Shown here: positions 51,951-63,450 of the stretch, piece by piece
Layout: every line of letters begins with the position of its first letter
How positions within the stretch are numbered: the first letter of the stretch is position 1
Source: Eutreptiella sp. 'Long Island Sound 2002'
Taxonomy: Eukaryota > Euglenozoa > Euglenophyceae > Eutreptiales > Eutreptiaceae
Direction: 5' to 3'
NCBI GenBank assembly: GCA_964036045.1
Contig: OZ038378.1
Coordinates: forward strand, 177,342,341-177,406,340
Length of the DNA stretch: 64,000 nucleotides
Notes under the pieces: model-generated
Database searches by the model: none
What the model was told of the DNA's origin: nothing
The model's input: the letters and a program-made list of their open reading frames with translations, nothing else
Made by a program: the position numbers and the translations under genes

Positions 51951-53797
51951 TGCTTTCTTGCCTGGGGGGGGCTGTTACATGGCTCTGAGCCATCCGTGCT
52001 GGACTGACTAGGTGCCACGACAGTGCATGCCGTCCCCATACTGCTATCCATATCTGGGGATGCCATTTCACTATCTTGCCCACTCAATGAAACCTGTGGT
52101 GGGCGCTGTGCTAGGGGCACAGGGGATCCCTGATCAGAGAGTGACTCAGCACCGCAACCGGGGTGTGGGGTGAGGCATTCTTCTGCAGCACCTGGCCCTA
52201 TGTTCTCCATTACCTCTGGGCCCTGGTTCTCATTGTCAGCATGCACACCGCCTGCAACTTCGGGTGCACCTGGGGGTCCACATCGCAGCGCACAGGCTGG
52301 GACGTTGGACGCACTTGGATCACCTCTGCGGGGATCCTGGTCAGTAGTCATAGGAGTGGAGGCAGGGGGGGGTGGGGGGGGGGGTTGTTGTGCTTCACCA
52401 AGGGTGCCAGCTGTGCCTATGGCCTCCTTTGTGCCCCCTTCCAGGTGCATAGCACATGCATCGTTGGGCGTACCGTTGTCATCAGGGACACCGACAAATG
52501 CATCTTGGGATCCGAGTCGCAGCGCACAGGCTGGGACGTCGGACTGGCTTGGATCGCCTCTGGGGGGATCTTGGTCAGGTGTCGGGGGTCCTGGGGGGGG
52601 GGGGGGGGGTTGCACCCCAGCGTCTGCCATGGCTTCCAATAGAAGCTCCATGGCCTCCTCCCCTGCATCATCTGTCCATGCATTATTCACCACACGGACA
52701 CCAGCATGCAGGTATCCCAAGTGGTTGCGGGGTACCTCGGGGCTGAAAGGGGTGCACCTCAGTATCACCTCGCTACTCTCTTGCATGGGAATCCGCATGG
52801 ACTCTGCAAAGTGGCGTCCCACCGTATAGGCAGCCACCAGGCTCTCCTCTGACAGGGGCTCCCGCCGTTGCTCCCCCAAGCCTTGCATCGCAATGCGGAC
52901 ACACCGGGCAATGCCATGGCACGTTATCATCAGTGCTTGGTCGAACTGTTGCTGTCTCGTCAGCCGCACCGTCATAGGTGCTGGATTGGGTGGGATGCAG
53001 GGTTGAGGTCCAGGACTGCAAGTGGACGTTGAGCTTTCGGGCAACAGGGAGCTCCGTCGACTACCCCCGGATCCAGGGGTCCCCTGGCCAGGGGGACCTG
53101 TGCCACCGACTGGCGCTGACACTCTTTGTCGACCACCCCCGGATCCTGGGGTCCCCTGTGCTTTCGATCCCTCCCCGGCTGGCAACAGTGAGTTCCGGCG
53201 GCTCGCAGATGCCACCAAATCACTTGTGAATGGCCGTGCTACACTTGCTGCCTGTGGCCAAAAGTACTGCATCCTGCCCAAGGGTACTCTCCGTACTTTC
53301 TCCACATACATCCTCTCCACAGTGGGTGTGGGGTACTTGGTCTCCCCCCTCCAGAAAGGCCATGAGTCCACAAGTGGCAAGGCATACACAATGTCATTCC
53401 ATGCCTCTAGCCAAGCAACTTTGCTAACGCTCATGGGGTGTCCACCAATGGCCCCTCGTCGACTCCCCACTTTGCCAAGGCCTTCCTCATACTTTTTTAT
53501 CCGGTCCCAGAGGCCTGAGGCTACCTTCTGGTACTCCACAACAACACCTCCATCCTCCCGCGTGCACTTTGGACTGCCCTCTTGGCTGTACATCAGGCGG
53601 CACAGTGCTGCTAGTCCATGGGTATGGACGACATCAAGGGAACATGTCCCCATGTACATTGCCAACTTCCTGTAATAGATGGCCTCCTGTTTTGGTGGGG
53701 CATGCCACTCTGCCTCGCCGAGGGCTAGACGGAATCCCATTTTCATCTGGGCAGCTTCCATGGTGTCCCATGGGGGCCATTCAGGATGCTGGGCCAT
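51902..53797 (-). CDS. Unrecognised N-terminal protein of composite transposon (631 aa)
   Basis: Starts at ATG 53797, with an in-frame TAA five codons upstream, so this start is plausible. Residues 1-190 are alpha-helical and well ordered (EAIYYRKLAMYMGTCSLDVV, VAWLEAWNDIVYALPLVDSW) without a domain I know. A Gly/Ser/Pro-rich region with duplicated GTPGSGG units follows. A second helical block (~290-390) contains FDQALMITCHGIARCVRIAM. The C-terminal third is disordered with a ~65-residue duplication (DQDPPRGDPSQSDVPACALR, later DQDPRRGDPSASNVPACALR). The frame ends at 51902, 49 nt inside the OTU ORF, just past an eight-base homopolymer. I infer it is the N-terminal part of the same product. 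Confidence 0.5.
   Translation of the reverse strand: MAQHPEWPPWDTMEAAQMKMGFRLALGEAEWHAPPKQEAIYYRKLAMYMGTCSLDVVHTHGLAALCRLMYSQEGSPKCTREDGGVVVEYQKVASGLWDRIKKYEEGLGKVGSRRGAIGGHPMSVSKVAWLEAWNDIVYALPLVDSWPFWRGETKYPTPTVERMYVEKVRRVPLGRMQYFWPQAASVARPFTSDLVASASRRNSLLPAGEGSKAQGTPGSGGGRQRVSAPVGGTGPPGQGTPGSGGSRRSSLLPESSTSTCSPGPQPCIPPNPAPMTVRLTRQQQFDQALMITCHGIARCVRIAMQGLGEQRREPLSEESLVAAYTVGRHFAESMRIPMQESSEVILRCTPFSPEVPRNHLGYLHAGVRVVNNAWTDDAGEEAMELLLEAMADAGVQPPPPPPGPPTPDQDPPRGDPSQSDVPACALRLGSQDAFVGVPDDNGTPNDACAMHLEGGTKEAIGTAGTLGEAQQPPPPPPPASTPMTTDQDPRRGDPSASNVPACALRCGPPGAPEVAGGVHADNENQGPEVMENIGPGAAEECLTPHPGCGAESLSDQGSPVPLAQRPPQVSLSGQDSEMASPDMDSSMGTACTVVAPSQSSTDGSEPCNSPPQARKQCPGIPTPCLLQSVCG
51964..51971 (-). 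other. Homopolymer (C8 on coding strand) at frame change
   Basis: The open frame of the 631-aa ORF and that of the OTU ORF differ by one base, and only this C8 run lies between the last plausible upstream residues and the first downstream ones. One extra base here would join the frames. It is a typical site for a sequencing indel, a slippage mutation or programmed slippage. Confidence 0.6.
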
Positions 53798-53989
53798 TTG
53801 TAGGAGGCTGCCTTAGCACGGTTAAAGGTTGTGGCCTCTTGCGTGGTCCACAAGGTGCAGTTCGATGGGCACTTGTTGGTGACCACAACTCAGGAGGACA
53901 ATCTGGTCCCGGACCCCGATACTCGAAGTGGTAGGCCGATTCCTCCTTGGGTTCCTGCGCGGGCCCACTTGATGCCACCGCGTGGTATG

Positions 53990-54515
53990 AACGTAGACCC
54001 TAGTCGAGGCGCAACGGCCGGGGACCAAGGGCAGACTTCTGCGCCTCAAGGGCTAGCAGTAGCTGGGGAGGGGTGAGGGATGGACGACGACCGAGGTCGA
54101 GGCGCGGCGGCCAAGGACCAAGGGCGAACTCCTGCGGCTCGGCGGCCAGCAGTGGTTGTGGTGGGGTATGGACGACGACCGAGGTCGAGGCGCGGCGGCC
54201 AAGGACCAAGGGCGAACTCCTGCGGCTCGGCGGCCTGCAGTGGTTGTGGTGGGGTATGGACGACGACCGAGGTCGAGGCGCGGCGGCCAAGGACCAATGG
54301 CCAACTCCTGCGGCTCGGTGGCCTGCAGTGTGTTGGTGGGGGGACGGCTAATGACCGTGGTCGCGGCGCTGTGGCCGAGGGCCAAGGGCCAACTTCTGTG
54401 CCTCAAGGGCAAGCAGTAGGTGGGTTGGGGGATGCGGGATGCCCCTGGTTGAGGCGCTGCGGCCAGAGACCGAGGGGCAACTCCTCCAGCTCAGAGGCTA
54501 GCACAGGGTCGTAGA
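53990..54515. repeat. 88-bp minisatellite, about 6 copies
   Basis: TGGACGACGACCGAGGTCGA recurs at 54081, 54169 and 54257 (period 88), with more diverged copies on both sides. The array begins ~190 bp upstream of the 631-aa ORF start. Confidence 0.9.
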
Positions 54516-57500
54516 CGCTATGGTCAAGACCACAGACAACTTCTTCACCTGAGTGGTGAAGTTGGTGGCAGAAAGGTCGTAACAAAGTCTGCACGAAGAG
54601 GGGTGAAATATTTCACGGAGGCCTCAAATAATTCACGGAAGGGCATAAATAATTCACGGAGGGGTCAAATAATTCACGGAGGGGCATGAATAATTCACGG
54701 AGGGGTGAAATAATTCACGGAGGGGGGTAAATAATTCACGGAGGGGTCAAATAATTCACGGAGAGGCATAAATAATTCACGGAGGGGTGAACTAATTCAC
54801 GGAGGGGGGTAAATAATTCACGGAGGGGTCAAATAATTCACGGAGAGGGGTAAATAATTCACGGAGGGGTGAAATAATTCACGGACAGGCATAAATAATT
54901 CACGGAGGGGTCAAATAATTCACGGAGAGGCATAAATAATTCACGGAGGGGTGAAATAATTCACGGAGAGGCATAAATAATTCACGGAGGGGTGAAATAA
55001 TTCACGGAGAGGCATAAATAATTCACGGAGGGGTGAAATGATTCACGGAGAGGCATAAATAATTCACGGAGGGGTCAAATAATTCACGGAGAGGCATAAA
55101 TAATTCACGGAGGGGTCAAATAATTCACGGAGAGGGCATAAATAATTCACGGAGGGGTCAAATAATTCACGGAGAGGCATAAATAATTCACGGAGGGGTG
55201 AAATAATTCACAGAGAGGCGTAAATAATTCACGGAGGGGTGAAATAATTCACGGAGAGGGGTAAATAATTCACGGAGGGGTGAAAAAATTCACGGAGAGG
55301 GGTAAATAATTCACGGAGGGGTGAAATAATTCACGGAGAGGCATAAATAATTCACGGAGGGGTGAAATAATTCACGGAGAGGGGTAAATAATTCACGGAG
55401 GGGTGAAATAATTCACGGAGAGGGGTAAATAATTCACGGAGGGGTCAAATAATTCACGGAGAGGCATAAATAATTCACGGAGGGGTGAAATAATTCACGG
55501 AGAGGCATAAATAATTCACGGAGGGGTCAAATAATTCACGGAGAGGCATAAATAATTCACGGAGGGGTGAAATAATTCACGGAGAGGGGTAAATAATTCA
55601 CGGAGGGGTGAAATAATTCACGGAGAGGGGTAAATAATTCACGGAGGGGTCAAATAATTCACGGAGAGGGGTAAATAATTCACGGAGGGGTCAAATAATT
55701 CACGGAGAGGGGTAAATAATTCACGGAGGGGTGAAATAATTCACGGAGAGGGATAAAAAATTCACGGAGGGGTGAAAGAATTCACGGAGAGGCATAAATA
55801 ATTCACGGAGGGGTGAAAGAATTCACAGAGAGGGGTAAATAATTCATGGAGGGGTGAAATAATTCACGGAGAGGGGTAAATAATTCACGGAGGGGTCAAA
55901 TAATTCACGGAGAGGCATAAATAATTCACGGAGGGGTGAAATAATTCACGGAGAGGCATAAATAATTCACGGAGGGGTCAAATAATTCACGGAGAGGCAT
56001 AAATAATTCACGGAGGGGTGAAATAATTCACGGAGAGGGGTAAATAATTCACGGAGGGGTGAAATAATTCACGGAGAGGGGTAAATAATTCACGGAGGGG
56101 TGAAATAATTCACGGAGAGGCATAAATAATTCACGGAGGGGTCAAATAATTCACGGAGGGGGGTAAATAATTCACGGAGGGGTGAAATAATTTACGGAGA
56201 GGGGTAAATAATTCACGGAGGGGTGAAATAATTCACGGAGGGGGGTAAATAATTCACGGAGGGGTGAAATAATTCACGGAGAGGCATAAAAAATTCACGG
56301 AGGGGTCAAATATTTCACGGAGGGGGGTAAATAATTCACGGAGGGGTCAAATAATTCACGGAGAGGGCATAAATAATTCACGGAGGGGTGAAACAATTCA
56401 CGGAGAGGGGTAAATAATTCACGGAGGGGTGAAATAATTCACGGAGAGGCATAAATAATTCACGGAGGGGTCAAATAATTCACGGAGAGGGGTAAATAAT
56501 TCACGGAGGGGTCAAATAATTCACGGAGAGGGGTAAATAATTCACGGAGGGGTCAAATAATTCACGGAGAGGGGTAAATAATTCACGGAGGGGTCAAATA
56601 ATTCACGGAGAGGGGTAAATCATTCACGGAGGGGTCAAATAATTCACGGAGAGGCATAAATAATTCACGGAGGGGTGAAATAATTCACGGAGGGGGGTAT
56701 ATAATTCACGGAGGGGTGAAATAATTCACGGAGAGGGGTAAATAATTCACGGAGGGGTGAAATAATTCACGGAGAGGCATAAATAATTCACGGAGGGGTC
56801 AAATAATTCACGGAGGGGGGTAAATAATTCACGGAGAGGCATAAATAATTCACGGAGGGGTGAAATAATTCACGGAGAGGGGTAAATAATTCACGGAGGG
56901 GTCAAATAATTCACGGAGAGGGGTAAATAATTCACGGAGGGGTGAAATAATTCACGGAGGGGGGTAAATAATTCACGGAGGGGTGAAATAATTCACGGAG
57001 AGGGGTAAATAATTCACGGAGGGGTGAAATAATTCACGGAGAGGCATAAATAATTCACGGAGGGGTCAAATAATTCACGGAGGGGGGTAAATAATTCACG
57101 GAGAGGCATAAATAATTCACGGAGGGGTGAAATAATTCACGGAGAGGGGTAAATAATTCACGGAGGGGTCAAATAATTCACGGAGAGGGGTAAATAATTC
57201 ACGGAGGGGTGAAATAATTCACGGAGGGGGGTAAATAATTCACGGAGGGGTGAAATAATTCACGGAGAGGGGTAAATAATTCACGGAGGGGTGAAATAAT
57301 TCACGGAGAGGGGTAAATAATTCACGGAGGGGTCAAATAATTCACGGAAGGGCATAAATAATTCACGGAGGGGTGAAATAATTCACGGAGAGGGGTAAAT
57401 AATTCACGGAGGGGTGAAATAATTCACGGAGAGGGGTAAATAATTCACGGAGGGGTCAAACAATTCACGGAGAGGCATAAATAATTCACGGAGGGGTGAA

Positions 57501-58245
57501 ATAATTCACGGAGGGGGGTAAATAATTCACGGAGGGGTCAAATAATTCACGGAGAGGCATAAATAATTCACGGAGGGGTGAAATAATTCACGGAGGGGGG
57601 TAAATAATTCACGGAGGGGTGAAATAATTCACGAAGAGGCATAAATAATTCACGGAGGGGTCAAATAATTCACGGAGAGGGGTAAATAATTCACGGAGGG
57701 GTCAAATAATTCACGGAGAGGGGTAAATAATTCACGGAGGGGGTAAATAATTCACGGAGGGGTCAAATAATTCACGGAGAGGGGTAAATAATTCACGGAG
57801 GGGTGAAATAATTCACGGAGAGGGGTAAATAATTCACGGAGGGGTGAAATAATTCACGGAGAGGCATAAATAATTCACGGAGGGGTCAAATAATTCACGG
57901 AGAGGGGTAAATAATTCACGGAAGGGTCAAATAATTCACGGAGAGGGGTAAATAATTCACGGAGGGGTGAAATAATTCACGGAGGGGGGTAAATAATTCA
58001 CGGAGGGGTGAAATAATTCACGGAGAGGGGTAAATAATTCACGGAGGGGTCAAATAATTCACGGAAGGGCATAAATAATTCACGGAGGGGTGAAATAATT
58101 CACGGAGAGGGGTAAATAATTCACGGAGGGGTCAAATAATTCACGGAGAGGCATAAAGAATTCACGAAGGGGTGAAATAATTCACGGAGAGGCATAAATG
58201 ATTCACGGAGGGGTGAAATAACTCACGGAGAGGCATAAATAATTC

Positions 58246-58263
58246 ATGGCGCCATGGCGCCAT
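58246..58263. repeat. 18-bp palindrome in satellite, copy 1
   Basis: ATGGCGCCATGGCGCCAT is a perfect palindrome. It interrupts a satellite monomer between two ATTC tetranucleotides, as if a 16-bp ATGGCGCCATGGCGCC had been inserted with a 4-bp duplication. Confidence 0.9.
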
Positions 58264-61200
58264 TCACGGAGGGGGGTAAATAATTCACGGAGGGGTGAAA
58301 TAATTCACGGAGAGGGGTAAATAATTCACGGAGGGGTGAAATAATTCACGGAGGGGGGTAAATAATTCACGGAGGGGTCAAATAATTCACGGAGGGGGGT
58401 AAATAATTCACGGAGGGGTCAAATAATTCACGGAGAGGGGTAAATAATTCACGGAGGGGTCAAATAATTCACGGAGAGGGGTAAATAATTCACGGAGGGG
58501 TGAAATAATTCACGGAGAGGGGTAAATAATTCACGAAGGGGTCAAATAATTCACGGAGAGGGGTAAATAATTCACGGAGAGGGGTAAATAATTCACGGAG
58601 GGGTGAAATAATTCACGGAGAGGGGTAAATAATTCACGGAGGGGTGAAATAATTCACGGAGAGGGGTAAATAATTCACGGAGGGGTCAAATAATTCACGG
58701 AAGGGCATAAATAATTCACGGAGGGGTGAAATAATTCACGGAGAGGGGTAAATAATTCACGGAGGGGTCAAATAATTCACGGAGAGGCATAAATAATTCA
58801 CGGAGGGGTGAAATAATTCACGGAGGGGGGTAAATAATTCACGGAGGGGTGAAATAACTCACGGAGAGGCATAAATAATTCACGGAGGGGTCAAATAATT
58901 CACGGAGAGGGGTAAATAATTCACGGAGGGGTGAAATAGCTCACGGAGAGGGGTAAATAATTCACGGAGGGGTCAAATAATTCACGGAGAGGGGTAAATA
59001 ATTCACGGAGGGGTGAAATAATTCACGGAGAGGGGTAAATAATTCACGGAGGGGTGAAATAATTCACGGAGAGGGGTAAATAATTCACGGAGGGGTCAAA
59101 TAATTCACGGAAGGGCATAAATAATTCACGGAGGGGTGAAATAATTCACGGAGAGGGGTAAATAATTCACGGAGGGGTGAAATAATTCACGGAGAGGCAT
59201 AAAAAATTCACGGAGGGGTCAAATAATTCACGGAGAGGGGTAAATAATTCACGGAGGGGTCAAATAATTCACGGAGAGGGGTAAATAATTCACGGAGGGG
59301 TGAAATAATTCACGGAGGGGGGTAAATAATTCACGGAGGGGTGAAATAATTCACGGAGAGGGGTAAATAATTCACAGAGGGGTCAAATAATTCACGGAAG
59401 GGCATAGATAATTCACGGAGGGGTGAAATAATTCACGGAGAGGGGTAAATAATTCACGGAGGGGTGAAATAATTCACGGAGAGGCATAAATAATTCACGG
59501 AGGGGTGAAATAATTCACGGAGAGGCATAAATAATTCACGGAGGGGTGAAAAAAATCACGGAGAGGCATAAATAATTCACGGAGGGGTCAAATAATTCAC
59601 GGAGAGGGGTAAATAATTCACGGAGGGGTGAAATAATTCACGGAGAGGGGTAAATAATTCACGGAGGGGTGAAATAATTCACGGAGGGGGGTAAATAATT
59701 CACGGAGGGGTGAAATAATTCACGGAGAGGGGTAAACAATTCACGGAGGGGTCAAACAATTCACGGAAGGGCATAAATAATTCACGGAGGGGTCAAATAA
59801 TTCACGGAGAGGGGTAAATAATTCACGGAGGGGTGAATTAATTCACGGAGAGGGATGAATAATTCACGGAGGGGTGAAATAATTCACGGAGAGGGGTAAA
59901 TAATTCACGGAGGGGTCAAATAATTCACGGAAGGGCATAAATAATTCACGGAGGGGTGAAATAATTCACGGAGAGGGGTAAATAATTCACGGAGGGGTCA
60001 AATAATTCACGGAGAGGCATAAATAATTCACGGAGGGGTGAAATAATTCACGGAGGGGGGTAAATAATTCACGGAGGGGTGAAGTAATTCACGGAGAGGC
60101 ATAAATAATTCACGGAGGGGTCAAATAATTCACGGAGAGGGGTAAATAATTCACGGAGGGGTGAAATAATTCACGGAGGGGGGTAAATAATTCACGGAGG
60201 GGTCAAATAATTCACGGAGAGGGGTAAAAAATTCACGAAGGGGTGAAATAATTCACGGAGAGGGGTAAAAAATTCACGGAGGGGTGAAATAATTCACGGA
60301 GAGGGGTAAATAATTCACGGAGGGGTGAAATAATTCACCGAAGGGCATAAAAAATTCACGGAGGGGTGAAATAATTCACGGAGAGGGGTAAATAATTCAC
60401 GGAGGGGTGAAATAATTCACAGAGAGGCATAAATAATTCACGGAGGGGTCAAATAATTCACGGAGAGGGGTAAATAATTCACGGAGGGGTCAAATAATTC
60501 ACGGAGAGGGGTAAATAATTCACGGAGGGGTGAAAAAATTCACGGAGGGGGGTAAATAATTCACGGGGGGGGTGAAATAATTCACGGAGAGGGGTAAAAA
60601 ATTCACGGAGGGGTCAAATAATTCACCGAAGGGCATAAATAATTCACGGAGGGGTGAAATAATTCACGGAGAGGCATAAAAAATTCACGGAGGGGTGAAA
60701 TAATTCACGGAGAGGCAGAAATAATTCACGGAGGGGTGAAATAATTCACGGAGAGGCATAAATAATTCACGGAGGGGTCAAATAATTCGCGGAGAGGGGT
60801 AAATAATTCACGGAGGGGTCAAATAATTCACGGAGAGGGGTAAATAATTCACGGAGGGGTGAAATAATTCACGGAGGGGGGTAAACAATTCACGGAGGGG
60901 TCAAATAATTCACGGAGAGGGGTAAATAATTCACGGAGGGGTCAAATAATTCACGGAAGGGCATAAATAATTCACGGAGGGGTCAAATAATTCACGGAGA
61001 GGGGTAAATAATTCACGGAGGGGTGAAATAATTCACGGAGAGGGGTAAATAATTCACGGAGGGGTGAAATAATTCACGGAGAGGCATAAATAATTCACGG
61101 AGGGGTGAAAGAATTCACGGAGAGGGGTAAATAATTCACAGAGGGGTTAAAAAATTCACGGAGGGGGGTAAATAATTCACGGAGGGGTGAAATAATTCAC

Positions 61201-61465
61201 GGAGGGGGGTAAATAATTCACGGAGGGGTGAAATAATTCACGGAGAGGCATAAATAATTCACGGAGGGGTCAAATAATTCACGGAGGGGGGTAAATAATT
61301 CACGGAGGGGTGAAATAATTCACGGAGAGGGGTAAATAATTCACGGAGGGGTCAAATAATTCACGGAGAGGCATAAATAATTCACGGAGGGGTGAAATAA
61401 TTCACGGAGAGGCATAAATAATTCACGGAGGGGTGAAATAACTCACGGAGAGGCATAAATAATTC

Positions 61466-61483
61466 ATGGCGCCATGGCGCCAT
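61466..61483. repeat. 18-bp palindrome in satellite, copy 2
   Basis: Same palindrome and same flanking monomers as copy 1, 3,220 bp away. The right flank differs by one base (CACAGA for CACGGA). Confidence 0.9.
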
Positions 61484-63186
61484 TCACAGAGGGGGGTAAA
61501 TAATTCACGGAGGGGTGAAATAATTCACGGAGAGAGTAAATAACTCACGGAGGGGTGAAATAATTCACGGAGGGGGGTAAATAATTCACGGAGGGGTCAA
61601 ATAATTCACGGAGGGGGGTGAATAATTCAGAGAGGGGTCAAATAATTCACGGAGAGGGGTAAATAATTCACGGAGAGGGGTAAATAATTCACAGAGGGGT
61701 GAAATAATTCACGGAGGGGGTAAATAATTCACGGAGGGGTCAAATAATTCACGGAGAGGGGTAAACAATTCACGGAGGGGTGAAATAATTCACGGAGAGC
61801 GGTAAATAATTCACGGAGGGGTCAAATAATTCACGGAGAGGGGTAAATAATTCACGGAGAGGGGTAAATAATTCACAGAGGGGTGAAATAATTCACGGAG
61901 GGGGGTAAATAATTCACGGAGGGGCGAAATAATTCACGGAGAGGGGTAAATAATTCACGGAGGGGTCAAATAATTCACGGAAGGGCATAAATAATTCACG
62001 GAGGGGTGAAATAATTCACGGAGAGGGGTAAATAATTCACGGAGGGGTCAAATAATTCACGGAGAGGCATAAATAATTCACGGAGGGGTGAAATAATTCA
62101 CGGAGGGGGGTAAATAATTCGGGGAGGGGTGAAATAATTCACGGAGAGGCATAAATAATTCACGGAGGGGTCAAATAATTCACGGAGAGGGGTAAATAAT
62201 TCACGGAGGGGTGAAATAATTCACGGAGAGGGGTAAATAATTCACGGAGGGGTCAAATAATTCACGGAGAGGGGTAAATAATTCACGGAGGGGTGAAATA
62301 TTTCACGGAGAGGGGTAAATAATTCACGGAGGGGTGAAATAATTCACGGAGAGGGGTAAATAATTCACGGAGGGGTCAAATAATTCACGGAAGGGCATAA
62401 ATAATTCACGGAGGGGTGAAATAATTCACGGAGAGGGGTAAATAATTCACGGAGGGGTGAAATAATTCACGGAGAGGCATAAATAATTCACGGAGGGGTC
62501 AAATAATTCACGGAGAGGGGTAAATAATTCACGGAGGGGTCAAATAATTCACGGAGAGGGGTAAATAATTCACGGAGGGGTGAAATAATTCACGGAGGGG
62601 GGTAAATAATTCACGGAGGGGTCAAATAATTCACGGAGAGGGGTAAATAATTCACGGAGGGGTCAAATAATTCACGGAAGGGCATAAATAATTCACGGAG
62701 GGGTCAAATAATTCACGGAGAGGGGTAAATAATTCACGGAGGGGTGAAATAATTCACGGAGAGGGGTAAATAATTCACGGAGGGGTGAAATAATTCACGG
62801 AGAGGCATAAATAATTCACGGAGGGGTGAAATAATTCACGGAGAGGGGTAAATAATTCACGGAGGGGTGAAATAATTCACGGAGGGGGGTAAATAATTCA
62901 CGGAGGGGTGAAAGAATTTACGGAGGGGGGTAAATAATTCACGGAGGGGTGAAATAATTCACGGAGAGGCATAAATAATTCACGGAGGGGTCAAATAATT
63001 CACGGAGGGGGGTAAATAATTCAGGGAGGGGTGAAATAATTCACGGAGAGGGGTAAATGATTCACGGAGGGGTCAAATAATTCACGGAGAGGCATAAATA
63101 ATTCACGGAGGGGTGAAATAATTCACGGAGAGGCATAAATAATTCACGGAGGGGTGAAATAACTCACGGAGAGGCATAAATAATTC

Positions 63187-63204
63187 ATGGCGCCATGGCG
63201 CCAT
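63187..63204. repeat. 18-bp palindrome in satellite, copy 3
   Basis: Same palindrome and context, 1,721 bp after copy 2. Confidence 0.9.
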
Positions 63205-63432
63205 TCACGGAGGGGGGTAAATAATTCACGGAGGGGTGAAATAATTCACGGAGGGGGGTAAATAATTCACGGAGGGGTGAAATAATTCACGGAGAGGGGT
63301 AAATGATTCACGGAGGGGTCAAATAATTCACGGAGAGGCATAAATAATTCACGGAGGGGTGAAATAATTCACGGAGAGGCATAAATAATTCACGGAGGGG
63401 TGAAATAACTCACGGAGAGGCATAAATAATTC

Positions 63433-63450
63433 ATGGCGCCATGGCGCCAT
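63433..63450. repeat. 18-bp palindrome in satellite, copy 4
   Basis: Same palindrome and context, 246 bp (six 41-bp dimers) after copy 3, marking a local 246-bp duplication. Confidence 0.9.

Larger units (their letters stand above)
46229..53797 (-). mobile_element. Composite transposon gene: OTU + TET/JBP-like + USP + hAT
   Basis: Three same-strand ORFs (53797-51902, 51950-50673, 50800-46229) overlap at their ends and alternate frames 1-2-1. Domain boundaries do not coincide with the frame changes, so a single gene of ~2,500 codons is the simplest reading; introns, mutations or sequencing indels could explain the shifts. The first change falls beside a run of eight identical bases (51964-51971). 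Terminal inverted repeats and an 8-bp target duplication, expected for hAT, were not located, so element limits are unknown. Minisatellites border it on both sides. Confidence 0.55.
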
